Shown: positions 13,653 through 22,720, counted from the stretch's first letter. The stretch is DNA of 28,406 bases from Gammaproteobacteria bacterium (GCA_029861795.1 JAOTYS010000011.1:1-28406); one strand, 5' to 3'. The notes: generated from the letters alone by a model not told the origin. Numbers and translations are program-made.

Positions 13653-15392
13653 ATGACGGTTAAGCCTTTCGTGTCCCAGGTTCAGGATAAGCCACGCTCC
13701 ACTAACTTTATCAGGCAGATCATTGATAGCGATCTTGCGGCCAACAAGAATGAGGGTCACGTGGTCACGAGATTTCCTCCTGAGCCCAATGGCTACTTAC
13801 ATATCGGTCACGCCAAATCCATCTGTCTCAATTTCGGCATTGCCGAAGATTACGGTGGCGTTTGCTATATGCGTTTCGATGACACTAATCCGATCAAAGA
13901 GAGTAGTGAGTATGTAGAGTCGATAAAGGAAGATGTTAAGTGGTTGGGATGGGACTGGGGTGAGCATCTGCGTCATGCGTCGGACTACTTTGATCAACTC
14001 TATGAATATGCCGTGCAACTGATCGGGGCCGGCAAGGCATATGTTTGCAGTCTGAGCGCCAACGAGATTCGACAGTATCGTGGAACCTTAACCGAGCCGG
14101 GCACTAACAGCCCCTACCGGGACCGGTCGGTGGAAGAAAATCTAGATTTGTTTAACCGGATGCGCGCGGGTGAATTCGAAGACGGCGCACATGTACTGCG
14201 GGCGAAGATTGACATGGCATCGCCGAATCTCAACATGCGTGACCCAACCGTCTACCGCATTCGTCGGATGACGCACCAAAACACCGGAGATAAATGGTGC
14301 ATTTATCCCATGTACGATTTTACTCAGTGTCTGTCAGACTCAATTGAGGGAGTAACGCACTCGCTGTGCACGCTTGAGTTTGAGGATCATCGACCGCTTT
14401 ACGACTGGTTCCTCGATAATTTGGATGTCCCGTGCCATCCGCAGCAGATCGAGTTCTCGCGTTTGTCGCTCGAATACACAGTGATGAGCAAGCGCATGCT
14501 CAATCGTTTGGTAGAAGAAGACCACGTCGACGGCTGGAACGATCCAAGAATGCCGACCCTGGTTGGGCTCAGAAGGCGCGGCTACACGCCTCAGTCCATT
14601 CGTGATTTTTGTGAACGCATAGGGATAACCAAAAGCGATAACTTCATTGAGATGGGCGTATTGGAAAATAGTGTGCGCGAGGATCTAGATCGAACCGCGC
14701 CCAGGGCTATGGCGGTGCTGCGCCCGTTGCGTGTTGTCATCGATAACTACCCCGAAGATCAGGTCGAGGAATTTGACGCGCAAAACCACCCTAATGACGC
14801 GACACAGGGCAGCCGCAAAGTACCCTTCTCCAAGGTCATCTACATCGAACGCGATGACTTTATGGAGGATCCGCCGAAGAAATTTTTTCGCTTGGCCCCG
14901 GGGCGAGAGGTCCGGCTACGCTACGCGTACTTTGTTACCTGCGAACGGGTGGTGAAAGATGATCGCAGTGGTGAAATAGTCGAGATTCACTGTCGCTACG
15001 ACCCTGAGACCCGAGGTGGCTCGGCGCCGGACGGACGCAAGGTGAAGGGGACCATCCACTGGGTATCGGCCGACGATGCGGTGCAGGCGGAAATACGTTT
15101 GTATGATCGGCTGTTTGTGACCGCCAATCCTGGGGCGGTGCAACCGGGCGAAGAGTTCACAGAAAGCCTGAATCCGAAATCTGTGGAGAAGCTGTTGGCC
15201 TGGGTTGAACCGAGTCTGGCCAATGCCCCGGCAGGCGCACGCTATCAGTTTGAACGCGTAGGGTATTTCTGTGTAGACACTGCAGATGTGTCTGCAGGGC
15301 GCTTGGTTTTCAACAGGACAGTGACCTTAAGGGACACCTGGGCGAAACTCGAGAAGTCCGCGAAGGGTGGCGGCAAGGTTATATCGCAGTGA
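13653..15392 (+). CDS. glnS: Glutaminyl-tRNA synthetase
   Basis: GlnRS charges tRNA-Gln with glutamine in the cytoplasm. The protein (579 residues from ATG 13653) contains the class I HIGH motif within [15 protein letters not shown] (HIGH at residues 50-53), the second signature VMSKR (residues 277-281), and the GlnRS-typical FDDTNP and the C-terminal beta-barrel anticodon-binding domains. The E. coli enzyme has 554 residues. The frame is open upstream to 13539, but those 38 codons lack family resemblance, while the chosen Met precedes a normal N-terminus ([12 protein letters not shown]). The stop overlaps the next gene (GTGA), so glnS heads a long co-oriented gene run. Presence of GlnRS fits Gammaproteobacteria, most other bacteria using the GatCAB route. 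Confidence 0.97.
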   Translation: MTVKPFVSQVQDKPRSTNFIRQIIDSDLAANKNEGHVVTRFPPEPNGYLHIGHAKSICLNFGIAEDYGGVCYMRFDDTNPIKESSEYVESIKEDVKWLGWDWGEHLRHASDYFDQLYEYAVQLIGAGKAYVCSLSANEIRQYRGTLTEPGTNSPYRDRSVEENLDLFNRMRAGEFEDGAHVLRAKIDMASPNLNMRDPTVYRIRRMTHQNTGDKWCIYPMYDFTQCLSDSIEGVTHSLCTLEFEDHRPLYDWFLDNLDVPCHPQQIEFSRLSLEYTVMSKRMLNRLVEEDHVDGWNDPRMPTLVGLRRRGYTPQSIRDFCERIGITKSDNFIEMGVLENSVREDLDRTAPRAMAVLRPLRVVIDNYPEDQVEEFDAQNHPNDATQGSRKVPFSKVIYIERDDFMEDPPKKFFRLAPGREVRLRYAYFVTCERVVKDDRSGEIVEIHCRYDPETRGGSAPDGRKVKGTIHWVSADDAVQAEIRLYDRLFVTANPGAVQPGEEFTESLNPKSVEKLLAWVEPSLANAPAGARYQFERVGYFCVDTADVSAGRLVFNRTVTLRDTWAKLEKSAKGGGKVISQ

Positions 15393-15871
15393 CATCGTGT
15401 GTCGTGGCAAGAGCAGCATCTGCGTCGCAATGTCGAGCGGCTAACATGGATGACTTACCGCGAATAATAGCGTTGCTAGCCGCTAGTGGTTTGCCGACTG
15501 ATGATGTGCACGCTTGTCTTCCTACCATGCGGGTGGTGCAAGACTCGGGGCGCCTCATCGGGGTAGTAGGTCTTGAGCCCTATGGACGGATTGGTCTGTT
15601 GCGATCCTTAGTGGTGAGTCTTGAGTACCGCAACCGTGGGGTGGCGCAGAAATTGTGGGGACAAATCAAAACCCTCGCTCTGGAGCTTGAGATCGCGGAT
15701 ATTTATTTGCTGACCGAAACCGCAGAATCGTTTTTCGGTACACTAGGGTTTGTGACCATAGCCCGCGATGCCGCGCCGCAACCGATTCGCGAATCTCGTC
15801 AATTCACGGAACTGTGTCCTGCGTCCGCAGTACTGATGCGTCAGTCTCTAGCCGGGTCGATGGAGCCGTAG
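15389..15871 (+). CDS. arsN2: ArsN2-like GNAT N-acetyltransferase
   Basis: The 160-residue protein is a GCN5-related acetyltransferase most like ArsN2. Family features in order are [20 protein letters not shown] (first strand and helix), [20 protein letters not shown], the acetyl-CoA loop in [12 protein letters not shown] (RxxGxA), [17 protein letters not shown], and the near-diagnostic end [19 protein letters not shown]. ArsN-type enzymes acetylate trivalent organoarsenicals; no other ars gene is nearby, so that role is uncertain. The start is probably the GTG at 15389 within the glnS stop: the first in-frame ATG (15446) would cut into the first beta strand. Confidence 0.8.
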   Translation: MTSCVVARAASASQCRAANMDDLPRIIALLAASGLPTDDVHACLPTMRVVQDSGRLIGVVGLEPYGRIGLLRSLVVSLEYRNRGVAQKLWGQIKTLALELEIADIYLLTETAESFFGTLGFVTIARDAAPQPIRESRQFTELCPASAVLMRQSLAGSMEP

Positions 15872-15874
15872 CGC

Positions 15875-16768
15875 ATGTCTGCAATTTCCGCCGAAGAGCG
15901 TTACTCAAAAAAGTCGCTACCAGTGCTCGATCGCGCCATGCGATATGTGGATGAAGGTGAGGGCAGCCCCATTGTGTTTCTTCATGGTAATCCCACCTCT
16001 TCCTATCTGTGGCGTAACATCATCCCGCATGTTACGGAGCTTGGCCGTTGCATCGCGCCCGATCTAATCGGCATGGGTGATTCAGACAAACTCGCTGCAA
16101 GTGGCCCCGAGGCGTACAGTTATTTCGACCACCGAAGTTATCTCGATGCCTTCTTGGTCAATTTGGGTGTGACACAGGACGTCAGTTTTGTGATTCACGA
16201 TTGGGGTTCAGCCTTGGGGTTTGATTGGGCTCAACGGCACATCGGCGCGGTTAGATGCATCGCTTATATGGAAGCGATCGTATGTCCGCTTACTTGGCAA
16301 GATTGGCCTGAGGCCGCACGGGATATTTTCCAAGGGTTCCGGTCGCCGGGAGGCGAGAACATGATTCTTGAGAAGAATTTGTTCGTCGAAGCGGTGTTGC
16401 CGAATGCGATCATGCGTAAACTAACGGATGCGGAAATGGATGTGTATCGCAGGCCGTATCTCAATCCTGGAGAAGATCGTCGGCCAACACTTACCTGGCC
16501 ACGGCAAATACCCATAGACGATGAGCCACCGGATGTCACAGCCTTGGTCCGAGGATACGGTGAATGGTTGTCGACTTGTGAGACGCCTAAGCTATTTGTC
16601 AATGCAGACCCAGGATCAATACTCGTGAGTAGGCCTAGGGAGTTCTGCCGCAGCTGGCGCAATCAACAGGAGGTGACGGTGACGGGGCGACATTTTGTGC
16701 AGGAAGATTCACCCGATGAGATCGGCCGCGCCGTCGCGAGCTTCATTGCCAGACACACTCGCTCATGA
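15875..16768 (+). CDS. dhaA: Haloalkane dehalogenase, subfamily II
   Basis: An alpha/beta-hydrolase that would release halide from haloalkanes, giving the primary alcohol. The complete HLD-II catalytic pentad is visible at nearly the same numbers as in DhaA: halide-stabilising Asn39 (HGNPTSSYLW) and Trp110, nucleophile Asp109 (HDWGSALGF), acid Glu133 (YMEAIVCP) and base His273 (GRHFVQEDSPDEIG). The length of 297 residues is typical. No signal peptide is visible, so the enzyme is cytoplasmic. It starts 3 nt after the ArsN2-like gene and overlaps the YbaK-type gene by 4 nt, so it is part of the run downstream of glnS. No haloacid dehalogenase or alcohol dehydrogenase accompanies it, so a full degradative pathway is not evident and the natural substrate is unknown. 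Confidence 0.9.
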   Translation: MSAISAEERYSKKSLPVLDRAMRYVDEGEGSPIVFLHGNPTSSYLWRNIIPHVTELGRCIAPDLIGMGDSDKLAASGPEAYSYFDHRSYLDAFLVNLGVTQDVSFVIHDWGSALGFDWAQRHIGAVRCIAYMEAIVCPLTWQDWPEAARDIFQGFRSPGGENMILEKNLFVEAVLPNAIMRKLTDAEMDVYRRPYLNPGEDRRPTLTWPRQIPIDDEPPDVTALVRGYGEWLSTCETPKLFVNADPGSILVSRPREFCRSWRNQQEVTVTGRHFVQEDSPDEIGRAVASFIARHTRS

Positions 16769-17292
16769 GTATGTCTAACGTGTCTCAAACAAGAACAGAG
16801 TCGAACTCGGCGATAGATGGATCTCACAGCGCAGGTATTGCAAAGGCGACCGAAGCGCTGTCTGCCCACGGGCTGGAAGCCAGAATAAGGCGCCTGGAGG
16901 ATAGTGCCCGCACTGCCCAGGCGGCCGCTGATGCGATTGGCTGTGCACTGGACCAAATCGTCAAGTCGCTCGTGTTCAAGGAAAAATCCACCGGGGCACC
17001 CGTTCTTATTCTAGTGAGTGGAGGTAACCGCGTGGCGGAAAGCAAAGTCGGTAAGCGCATCGGCCAGGAGATCGCCAAGGCAGACGCGGAGTATGTGCGC
17101 GCCAAGACCGGCTACGCCATTGGCGGTGTGGCACCACTCGGTCATCCAGAGACACTGCAAACATTGGTGGATGAGGATTTAATGGGTTTTGATGAGTTGT
17201 GGGCGGCAGCCGGTCATCCCAGCGCAGTTTTCAGACTCACGCCGCACGAGTTAGTCCGCATCACCGGTGGCACCATTGTACCGATAATATGA
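16765..17292 (+). CDS. YbaK/EbsC-type aminoacyl-tRNA deacylase family protein
   Basis: The 175-residue protein has the YbaK/prolyl-tRNA-synthetase-associated fold: ADAIGCALDQIVKSLVFK carries the conserved lysine of the active-site region, followed by VLILVSGGNRVAESKV, and the conserved GYAIGGVAPLGH loop and FRLTPHELVRITGG end. Characterised relatives hydrolyse mischarged tRNAs such as Cys- or Ala-tRNA-Pro. This sequence lies closer to the free-standing YbaK-like group of unknown substrate. It overlaps the dehalogenase gene by 4 nt and the following secreted-protein gene by 4 nt. The first 25 residues are low-complexity and not part of the domain. Confidence 0.85.
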   Translation: MSMSNVSQTRTESNSAIDGSHSAGIAKATEALSAHGLEARIRRLEDSARTAQAAADAIGCALDQIVKSLVFKEKSTGAPVLILVSGGNRVAESKVGKRIGQEIAKADAEYVRAKTGYAIGGVAPLGHPETLQTLVDEDLMGFDELWAAAGHPSAVFRLTPHELVRITGGTIVPII

Positions 17293-17903
17293 AGGCAACT
17301 AGCGACAAGCCGAGATGTCGGATTAGTAGCCTGTGGTGCAACCCGGTTATCTGTTGGCGTGCGCTCACAGCGCTGGTGTTTTTGGTCTGCTGTATCGCTG
17401 CGCTGCGCCCGGCGTGGGCCGGAGACACCATTGAGGGCCTGTCACTAATTCAGACAGAACAACAACAATCGTATGATGACGGTCCCGCACCGCATCCCGA
17501 TCTTTCGCCACAAGATGTAGTGCAGCTCCAGCTGCGTTCCTTGGCGCAAAACAACACCCCCCACCAGAATGCCGGCATTGAGTATGCGTTTCGCTTTGCA
17601 TCCCCCAGCAACAGACGCGCCACAGGACCATTGCCGCGTTTCATCCAACTATTGCATCACCCCACCTATATTCCTATGCTCAATCATCGAGATGCACAGT
17701 TCGGAGAGACACAGATCGACGAGCGCCAGGCTTGGCAGTCAGTGATCCTGACTTCGCCCTTGGGTGAAAGAGCGGGCTACGTGTTTGTTCTGCTGCGTCA
17801 GCGTTCAGGGTCATGTGTCGGATGCTGGATGACCGAGTCCGTGGTGAGACTGCCACTCAAGCCACAGGACGATGCGGATGGGGCGGGCACAGAGACCTTG
17901 TAA
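17289..17903 (+). CDS. Secreted or anchored DUF4864-like protein
   Basis: From the ATG at 17289, overlapping the previous stop (ATGA), the protein has 204 residues. Residues 20-45 form a hydrophobic segment ending in RPAWAGD, a plausible signal peptide with cleavage after AWA. The mature part contains LSPQDVVQLQLRSLAQN, then YAFRFASPSNRRATGPLPRF and HHPTYIPMLNH, which fits the DUF4864-type pattern (QLxAL...FASPxN...TGPxxRF...YxxMLNH). The function of this family is not known; members have a cystatin/NTF2-like appearance. An in-frame start at 17199 is open but lies within the upstream gene and has no support. Confidence 0.7.
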   Translation: MKATSDKPRCRISSLWCNPVICWRALTALVFLVCCIAALRPAWAGDTIEGLSLIQTEQQQSYDDGPAPHPDLSPQDVVQLQLRSLAQNNTPHQNAGIEYAFRFASPSNRRATGPLPRFIQLLHHPTYIPMLNHRDAQFGETQIDERQAWQSVILTSPLGERAGYVFVLLRQRSGSCVGCWMTESVVRLPLKPQDDADGAGTETL

Positions 17904-17975
17904 ATTTGCTGAAGCGAATTTTGCTGCCTGGAAAAGCCGTTAGCTTCCCAATCGATCGATACGCCCGACTAAGCT

Positions 17976-18308
17976 TTGGAAGCAGCGCGTCCAATCATCC
18001 ATATCCTGCTGCATTTTATATTGCCGGGACTGATTGCACGCTATATATTTTCCCAACAGTGGAAGCGTGCGTGGTGCATCATGGTGTTGACGATGGTGGT
18101 GGATTTGGATCATCTGCTGGCCGAACCTATTTATGATCCTAACCGCTGCGGAGTCGGCTTCCATCCGCTACATTCCTATCCCGCGATCGCAGGCTATGTA
18201 CTGCTGACCTTATCAACTAGGCTGCGTATTATCGCAGTTGGACTACTGCTGCACATGGCGCTGGATGCACTGGACTGTCAGTGGGTCGTGTGGGAGCGAA
18301 CAGGATAA
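17976..18308 (+). CDS. Small membrane protein, DUF6122-like
   Basis: The 110-residue protein has two to three hydrophobic helices and the conserved motif DLDHLLAEPIYDPNRCGVGFHPLHS. Its Asp, His and Cys residues resemble the DUF6122 family, related in appearance to YdjM-like membrane-bound metal-dependent hydrolases. A stop codon lies two codons upstream, and TTG at 17976 is the only start-like codon ahead of the first helix, so a TTG start is assumed. No Shine-Dalgarno site is obvious. The gap to the previous gene is 72 nt, and nudC follows 7 nt downstream. Function is unknown. Confidence 0.7.
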   Translation: MEAARPIIHILLHFILPGLIARYIFSQQWKRAWCIMVLTMVVDLDHLLAEPIYDPNRCGVGFHPLHSYPAIAGYVLLTLSTRLRIIAVGLLLHMALDALDCQWVVWERTG

Positions 18309-18315
18309 TCTTTGT

Positions 18316-19275
18316 GTGAGTCGATTCACTCGTTCATCGCAGAACTTTTTCACTATCGAAACGCTTGATCGATGGTCTCTGCGTCGGCGTGATCGCGAAT
18401 GGATCTTGGCGCAAATGAGTGAAGCTTCGACCCGGTATATACCTGTGTGGCGAACCAAGAATCTCTTCACACACGATTCAGTTCCTACCCCAATGATTCT
18501 GTCGCGTAACGACCTAGATAGTCTTGCTAACCTGGAAGAGGCGATGATATTTCTGGGCGAACAAAACGGAGTTCCTCACTTCGCTATCGATCTGCCAGAT
18601 GTAGGTGAGGCCCCACCGCTATTCCTGCAGCGACGAGGGTGCTTTCATGACTTGAGGCAGATTGGAGCCGTTATCGATCGGCGGCTCGCAGCCCTGCTGG
18701 GCTACGCGCGGGCTATGGCATCGTGGCACAGCCGCAACCGGTATTGCACTCAGTGTGGATCGCCGACGCTCAGCAGCGAGGCTGGGCATGTAAGGCGATG
18801 CACTAACAGCGCTTGTTATACTCTGCACTTCCCAAGAATCGATCCCGCGATAATTGTGCTTGTGGTTGGAACGCGCGGATGTTTGCTCGGGCGGAATGCT
18901 TCCTGGGACGACAAGGTTTACTCTGCAATTGCAGGATTTGTCGAACCGGGAGAAAGTCTGGAGGACGCAGCTATTAGAGAGGTCTGGGAGGAAACCGGTG
19001 TTGAAATCGCCAATGTTCGTTACCAATCTTCGCAGCCCTGGCCGTTTCCGAATTCCATCATGTTAGGGTTTACCGCCCGAGCAACTCATCAGATCATAAG
19101 TCTCAATGATGCAGAGCTAGAAGATGCTCGCTGGTTTACGCGAAGGCAGATAAAGGAAGCGGTCACTGCAGGTGCATTGAAGTTGCCCAATCATATTTCC
19201 ATCGCATATCGGCTTGTGGAGGATTGGTTCAATAAGGGAAGTTTGGGACCACTGGAACAATTCATCGACCGCTGA
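18316..19275 (+). CDS. nudC: NADH pyrophosphatase NudC (RNA decapping Nudix hydrolase)
   Basis: NudC hydrolyses NAD(H) and removes NAD caps from RNA 5' ends. From the GTG at 18316 the protein has 319 residues: an N-terminal NUDIX-like domain, a zinc ribbon with C144, C147, C162 and C167 (YCTQCG...RRCTNSAC), and a perfect Nudix box G207-X5-E213-X7-R221E222-V-W-E225E226-X-G228. The NudC-specific SQPWPFPNS motif follows, separating it from other Nudix enzymes. The frame is open upstream to 18238, but those codons overlap the membrane-protein gene and read as low-quality sequence (MDYCCTWRWMHW). AGGA lies 10 nt before the chosen GTG. All catalytic residues are present. Confidence 0.93.
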   Translation: MSRFTRSSQNFFTIETLDRWSLRRRDREWILAQMSEASTRYIPVWRTKNLFTHDSVPTPMILSRNDLDSLANLEEAMIFLGEQNGVPHFAIDLPDVGEAPPLFLQRRGCFHDLRQIGAVIDRRLAALLGYARAMASWHSRNRYCTQCGSPTLSSEAGHVRRCTNSACYTLHFPRIDPAIIVLVVGTRGCLLGRNASWDDKVYSAIAGFVEPGESLEDAAIREVWEETGVEIANVRYQSSQPWPFPNSIMLGFTARATHQIISLNDAELEDARWFTRRQIKEAVTAGALKLPNHISIAYRLVEDWFNKGSLGPLEQFIDR

Positions 19276-19395
19276 GTTCAAGTATTCGTGCTTGATTCTT
19301 AAGCCGCGTGATGCCGTGGCAGAATACAGTCGGTGATCACCGAGGACGTCGCTCTACCGGGTCCAGGTATAGAAGGTATTGCATTACGCAGAACT

Positions 19396-19404
19396 TGCTA
19401 TAAA
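19396..19404 (+). promoter_or_regulatory. Extended -10 promoter of the cold-shock gene
   Basis: TGCTATAAA is an extended -10 element (TGn plus TATAAA). A start near 19411 would give a leader of about 150 nt before the cold-shock ATG, as in cspA-type mRNAs whose long 5' ends act as thermosensors. No clear -35 box is seen at 17-bp spacing. Confidence 0.4.
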
Positions 19405-19563
19405 GTATCCATTCTGATGGAACAGCGTTACAATCGGCGAAGCTGACGTTAGGTTGTTTTGTTGAATAGGAACCGAAGTTGAGCAGGGAGGAGGTAGCGA
19501 TAAAAGAATTGATACCTCAGTGAGCGATGGAGAACAGTAGTAAATCGAGGAGGACGATGTGTC

Positions 19564-19776
19564 ATGTCAGAACGTGAAGTTGGTACTGTAAAGTGGTTTA
19601 ACAATAGTAAAGGTTACGGCTTTATTCAGCGTGAAGAAGGAGAAGATGTGTTCGTGCACTTTCGTGCGATCCGTGGTGATGGTTACAGATCGCTGTCCGA
19701 GGGTCAGCGCGTAGAATTCACGATAGTCCAAGGGCAAAAAGGATTGCAGGCGGAGGATGTAGCCGCTGCTGAGTGA
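19564..19776 (+). CDS. CspA-family cold-shock protein
   Basis: A 70-residue single cold-shock domain that binds single-stranded RNA and DNA. The RNP1 motif KGYGFIQ and RNP2 motif VFVHF are intact, and the start [12 protein letters not shown] and end GLQAEDVAA are those of the CspA family. A strong GAGGAGGA ribosome site at 19547-19554 lies 9 nt before the ATG. About 290 nt separate it from nudC, with a promoter-like element near 19400, so it is probably transcribed alone with a long leader. Whether it is cold-induced or constitutive cannot be told from the sequence. Confidence 0.95.
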   Translation: MSEREVGTVKWFNNSKGYGFIQREEGEDVFVHFRAIRGDGYRSLSEGQRVEFTIVQGQKGLQAEDVAAAE

Positions 19777-20118
19777 TTGTTGGTTTTATCTCACCCACAC
19801 ACCCCAGGCTGTTTCACCTACACCCGAGGCTGTTATTGGTAAGACATCTATCCCCCATTGAAGTCGCTCTGGCGATCTTAAGATAGTCACTTTGTAATTC
19901 GACCGTCATCGCCCGTCGAACTCTCCCCCTGATACCATAGGAATCACTGATGTAGTAGGCCGTCCTAGGAATGCGCTCGTGCTGTAGTGATAGAGAAGCG
20001 CAACGGGTTGTAGTATCGTCTGTGGCCAATATGCGCTGTGAATCCTACCGTGGACCGTCATTCACGGGTATTATGAAAAACATCTTTTGTCGCTCTAAAA
20101 ATATTCGGAGATTCCGCA
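19777..20118. other. Non-coding spacer
   Basis: No credible gene or RNA is seen in this 342-nt stretch. AGGCTGTT occurs twice 21 bp apart (19806-19813 and 19827-19834) within similar C-rich surroundings, an imperfect direct repeat without known meaning. A minus-strand open frame at 19814-20029 has no family resemblance. Confidence 0.5.
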
Positions 20119-20358
20119 ATGTCTGACCCACTAGTAGCCCAGAAGTCCCCCTATCTGGTCGAACTTTCTGCTGGAACATATTGGTGGTGTCAGTGTGGAA
20201 GATCGCAAAATCAACCTTACTGTGATGGGTCTCACAAAGATACGGACTTCACTCCCATCAAGATCGAGATTTCAGAACAGAAGCAGGCGGCGCTTTGCGG
20301 TTGCAAGCACTCCGGCAATAAACCGTATTGCGATGGCACTCATAAGAGCCTGGAGTGA
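20119..20358 (+). CDS. Tandem CDGSH iron-sulfur domain protein
   Basis: The 79-residue protein contains two complete CDGSH motifs, each with three Cys and one His able to hold a [2Fe-2S] cluster: C24/C26/C35/H39 (CQCGRSQNQPYCDGSH) and C60/C62/C71/H75 (CGCKHSGNKPYCDGTH). Bacterial two-motif proteins of this length fold as a single polypeptide mimicking the mitoNEET dimer; redox or cluster-transfer roles are proposed for the family. There is no membrane anchor. CGGAG lies 8 nt before the ATG. It precedes the DUF945 gene by about 120 nt. Confidence 0.93.
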   Translation: MSDPLVAQKSPYLVELSAGTYWWCQCGRSQNQPYCDGSHKDTDFTPIKIEISEQKQAALCGCKHSGNKPYCDGTHKSLE

Positions 20359-20475
20359 CTGCGTCTCAAGTAGCACCAGGCAGACTCAAACTAACCGCCC
20401 CAAGGCCGGCGTCTCTCCGCGGCATTGCCCCGCAATACCTCGGAGAAGCCTGCTAGTCGATACCTCCTACCGCAA

Positions 20476-21813
20476 ATGAAAAAAACTGTCGCAGGTCTAT
20501 TATTGCTCGCGATCGTTTGCATCGCCACTGTGCCGTACTGGTTCGGCGTCCAGAGTGAGAAGAGCTATCGCCAATACATGGATCGTCTAGCACAGTCGCC
20601 GAACATAGAGGTCGATCGCAGCGATTACAAAAGAGGTTGGTGGAGTTCAGTGGCTGACATCGAGATACGAATCCCAAGGTTGGCGATGCAGGCGTCGCTG
20701 ACCCATGACATCGAACATGGTCCGTTTCCGCTCACCGGCTTCACTCAACGCATACTGGCCTTCGATCCTGTGCAAGCGGTTATTTACAGCCAAGGGACAG
20801 TGCACAGCAGTAGACAAGACGGTGGATCTTCAAGTCCGTTAAGCGTTCACACACGAGTCGACATGCTGGCAAATACAGTTAGTCGATTAGACCTTCCCAG
20901 TGGTGAGAGTCACACCAACAGCGGGCAGCGGCTGCTTTGGAAGAGGGTGAACGGAGAATTCAGCTCGACCTCGGGTGGCGATTCGCTGACAGGATGGTTT
21001 GAGTCCGATGGAGTAACGATCGATGCCGATGGTGGGAATCTCGAAGTTGGTGCAATCACAATAGAATTCGATATGAATAAAGGTACCAGCGGCCTTTCTT
21101 TGGGTGAGGCAATAATTAGAACTGAGCAACTAGCGATACGTGGCAGTGAAAATTCCGACCAGGATGTGTCGATAAACGACCTCAGGTACATTACTTCGTC
21201 CGGGGAGAGCAACGGATTGGCACAATTGTCGATGCTGACAGAGCTCGGCCACGCCACCTATTCAGGCGTGCGTTATGGTCCGGGGACCTTGAGTCTGGTC
21301 CTCAAAGATATGCAGGCGAAACAACTTGCCCAATTCCAGGCCGGCGCCAGAGAAGGCTCAATCACCCTGAACGAGATACTGCTAGCCCTGAGCACCGGAC
21401 AACCTAAAGTAGAAGCAAACCTTGAATTTCAGACCGAAGATGGGCCGGTTAGCGGTGTGGCCAATTTAGTCGTCAATGGGAGTCAAGTTGGAAATATGGG
21501 TGTATTCGGACTGTTGTCCGCAATAAACGCGGTGGCGGAACTTGGCGCGCCGGGCCCTATCGTATCCAAGATGCTTGCCTTGGGTGCAAGGCGCAAGCTT
21601 AGAACATTAGAAGCCCAGGGTAAGTTGGAGCCACCATCTCCGGAGCAAGAAAGCATAGTGGTTGCCGCACTAGTGGATCAGCAACTGCAAGGGCTGCTAG
21701 CTCAGAAGCAGCTGGTGCAAGATGGTGATCGGCTGGTGCTAAAGACAGTGTTTCGCGACGGACAGCTGACCATGAATGGCGAGCCCGTTGGCCTGTTCGG
21801 CAGTGGGCGTTGA
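20476..21813 (+). CDS. YdgA family (DUF945) protein
   Basis: From the ATG at 20476 the 445-residue protein begins with MKKTVAGLLLLAIVCIATVPYWFG, an uncleaved signal-anchor, and continues with the DUF945 pattern: EKSYRQYMDRL, SDYKRGWWSS near the start and long beta-rich repeats through the body. E. coli YdgA, the best-known member, is a periplasmic, inner-membrane-anchored protein of unclear function. The frame is open back to 20425, but the 17 extra residues would spoil the signal-anchor. Only 21 nt separate its stop from the ksgA start, so the two are probably co-transcribed. Substrate or partner is unknown. Confidence 0.85.
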   Translation: MKKTVAGLLLLAIVCIATVPYWFGVQSEKSYRQYMDRLAQSPNIEVDRSDYKRGWWSSVADIEIRIPRLAMQASLTHDIEHGPFPLTGFTQRILAFDPVQAVIYSQGTVHSSRQDGGSSSPLSVHTRVDMLANTVSRLDLPSGESHTNSGQRLLWKRVNGEFSSTSGGDSLTGWFESDGVTIDADGGNLEVGAITIEFDMNKGTSGLSLGEAIIRTEQLAIRGSENSDQDVSINDLRYITSSGESNGLAQLSMLTELGHATYSGVRYGPGTLSLVLKDMQAKQLAQFQAGAREGSITLNEILLALSTGQPKVEANLEFQTEDGPVSGVANLVVNGSQVGNMGVFGLLSAINAVAELGAPGPIVSKMLALGARRKLRTLEAQGKLEPPSPEQESIVVAALVDQQLQGLLAQKQLVQDGDRLVLKTVFRDGQLTMNGEPVGLFGSGR

Positions 21814-21834
21814 CATGTCAACTGAAGATTTGTG

Positions 21835-22635
21835 ATGAAACTCATAGCCAATAAACGTCTGGGACAACACTTTCTGCATGAGCGCAGTGTCATCCGACGA
21901 ATTGTTGAGCTGTTTCATCCGAAGGTCGGAGAGATTATCGTGGAGATCGGCCCGGGGCTTGGCGCCTTGACCTACGAGTTACTGGATTGTGACGCCGAGC
22001 TTCATGTTATTGAGCTGGATGGCAGGTTTGCATGCGAACTTCAGCGCTCAGCAGGGAATCGCGGGCTAGTTGTACATCACGCTGACGCACTGCGATTTGA
22101 CTATTGTAGTTTATGTTGTGATGCACAAAAGCTGCGCCTCATCGGCAACCTACCCTACAATATTTCAACTCCACTTCTGTTCTGGTTATTGGACCAAAGC
22201 CGCTGTATCGCTGACATGTTTTTTATGATGCAAAAGGAGGTCGCACAGCGCCTCACGGCGCAGCCCGGTACAAAAGACTATGGACGGCTATCGGTAATGA
22301 TCCAGTGGCGTTGTCAGGTGGAATCGATGTTCACGGTGGGACCGGGGGTATTTTCTCCGGCTCCGAAGGTCGATTCAACGGTAGTGCGTCTTGTCCCTTA
22401 TTCGACTCCGCCTGTCGAAGTGCAAGATCCAGAATACTTCGCCACCATCGTCCGTCAAGCATTCTCGCAACGACGCAAGACCTTACGCAACTCTCTCGGA
22501 AGTATGTTCGATGCGGCGGACATTGAGAAGGCGGGGATAGACCCAAGCGTTCGAGCAGAACGCGTATCAGTGGCACAGTTTGCCCGACTCAGTGCGGCGA
22601 AATCTGAGCGCTCGTCCCCCTCCAAGTCAGCCTAG
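21835..22635 (+). CDS. rsmA: 16S rRNA dimethyladenosine transferase RsmA (KsgA)
   Basis: RsmA dimethylates A1518 and A1519 in the loop of the 3'-terminal hairpin of 16S rRNA, a late checkpoint in small-subunit assembly. The 266-residue protein has the family N-terminus RLGQHFLHERSVIRRIVE, the S-adenosylmethionine loop EIGPGLGALT (from residue 37), the acidic E60-x-D62, and motif IV N105-L-P-Y. The C-terminal lobe ends with FSQRRKTLRNSL. The ATG at 21835 is chosen over the adjacent GTG at 21832. Its usual neighbours pdxA, surA and apaG are absent here. Confidence 0.97.
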   Translation: MKLIANKRLGQHFLHERSVIRRIVELFHPKVGEIIVEIGPGLGALTYELLDCDAELHVIELDGRFACELQRSAGNRGLVVHHADALRFDYCSLCCDAQKLRLIGNLPYNISTPLLFWLLDQSRCIADMFFMMQKEVAQRLTAQPGTKDYGRLSVMIQWRCQVESMFTVGPGVFSPAPKVDSTVVRLVPYSTPPVEVQDPEYFATIVRQAFSQRRKTLRNSLGSMFDAADIEKAGIDPSVRAERVSVAQFARLSAAKSERSSPSKSA

Positions 22636-22660
22636 AAGTATAATCTCTTTAGGTTGAGCC

Positions 22661-22666
22661 TATAAT
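22661..22666 (+). promoter_or_regulatory. Possible -10 box upstream of the secreted-protein gene
   Basis: A perfect TATAAT at 22661-22666 follows another at 22639-22644; each is followed by C. Neither has a convincing -35 partner. The palindrome TAGG-TTGAG-CCTA (22650-22662) lies between them. One of these probably starts the transcript of the gene at 22721. Confidence 0.3.
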
Positions 22667-22720
22667 CGTCAAGCTCTTAGCTAGAAAAGCACAACTAACA
22701 TAACCGCTGAGGCATTCGAG

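Noticed and set aside
19814..20029. A 71-codon minus-strand frame
   Set aside because: No ribosome site, no family resemblance and an unusual composition; probably chance.
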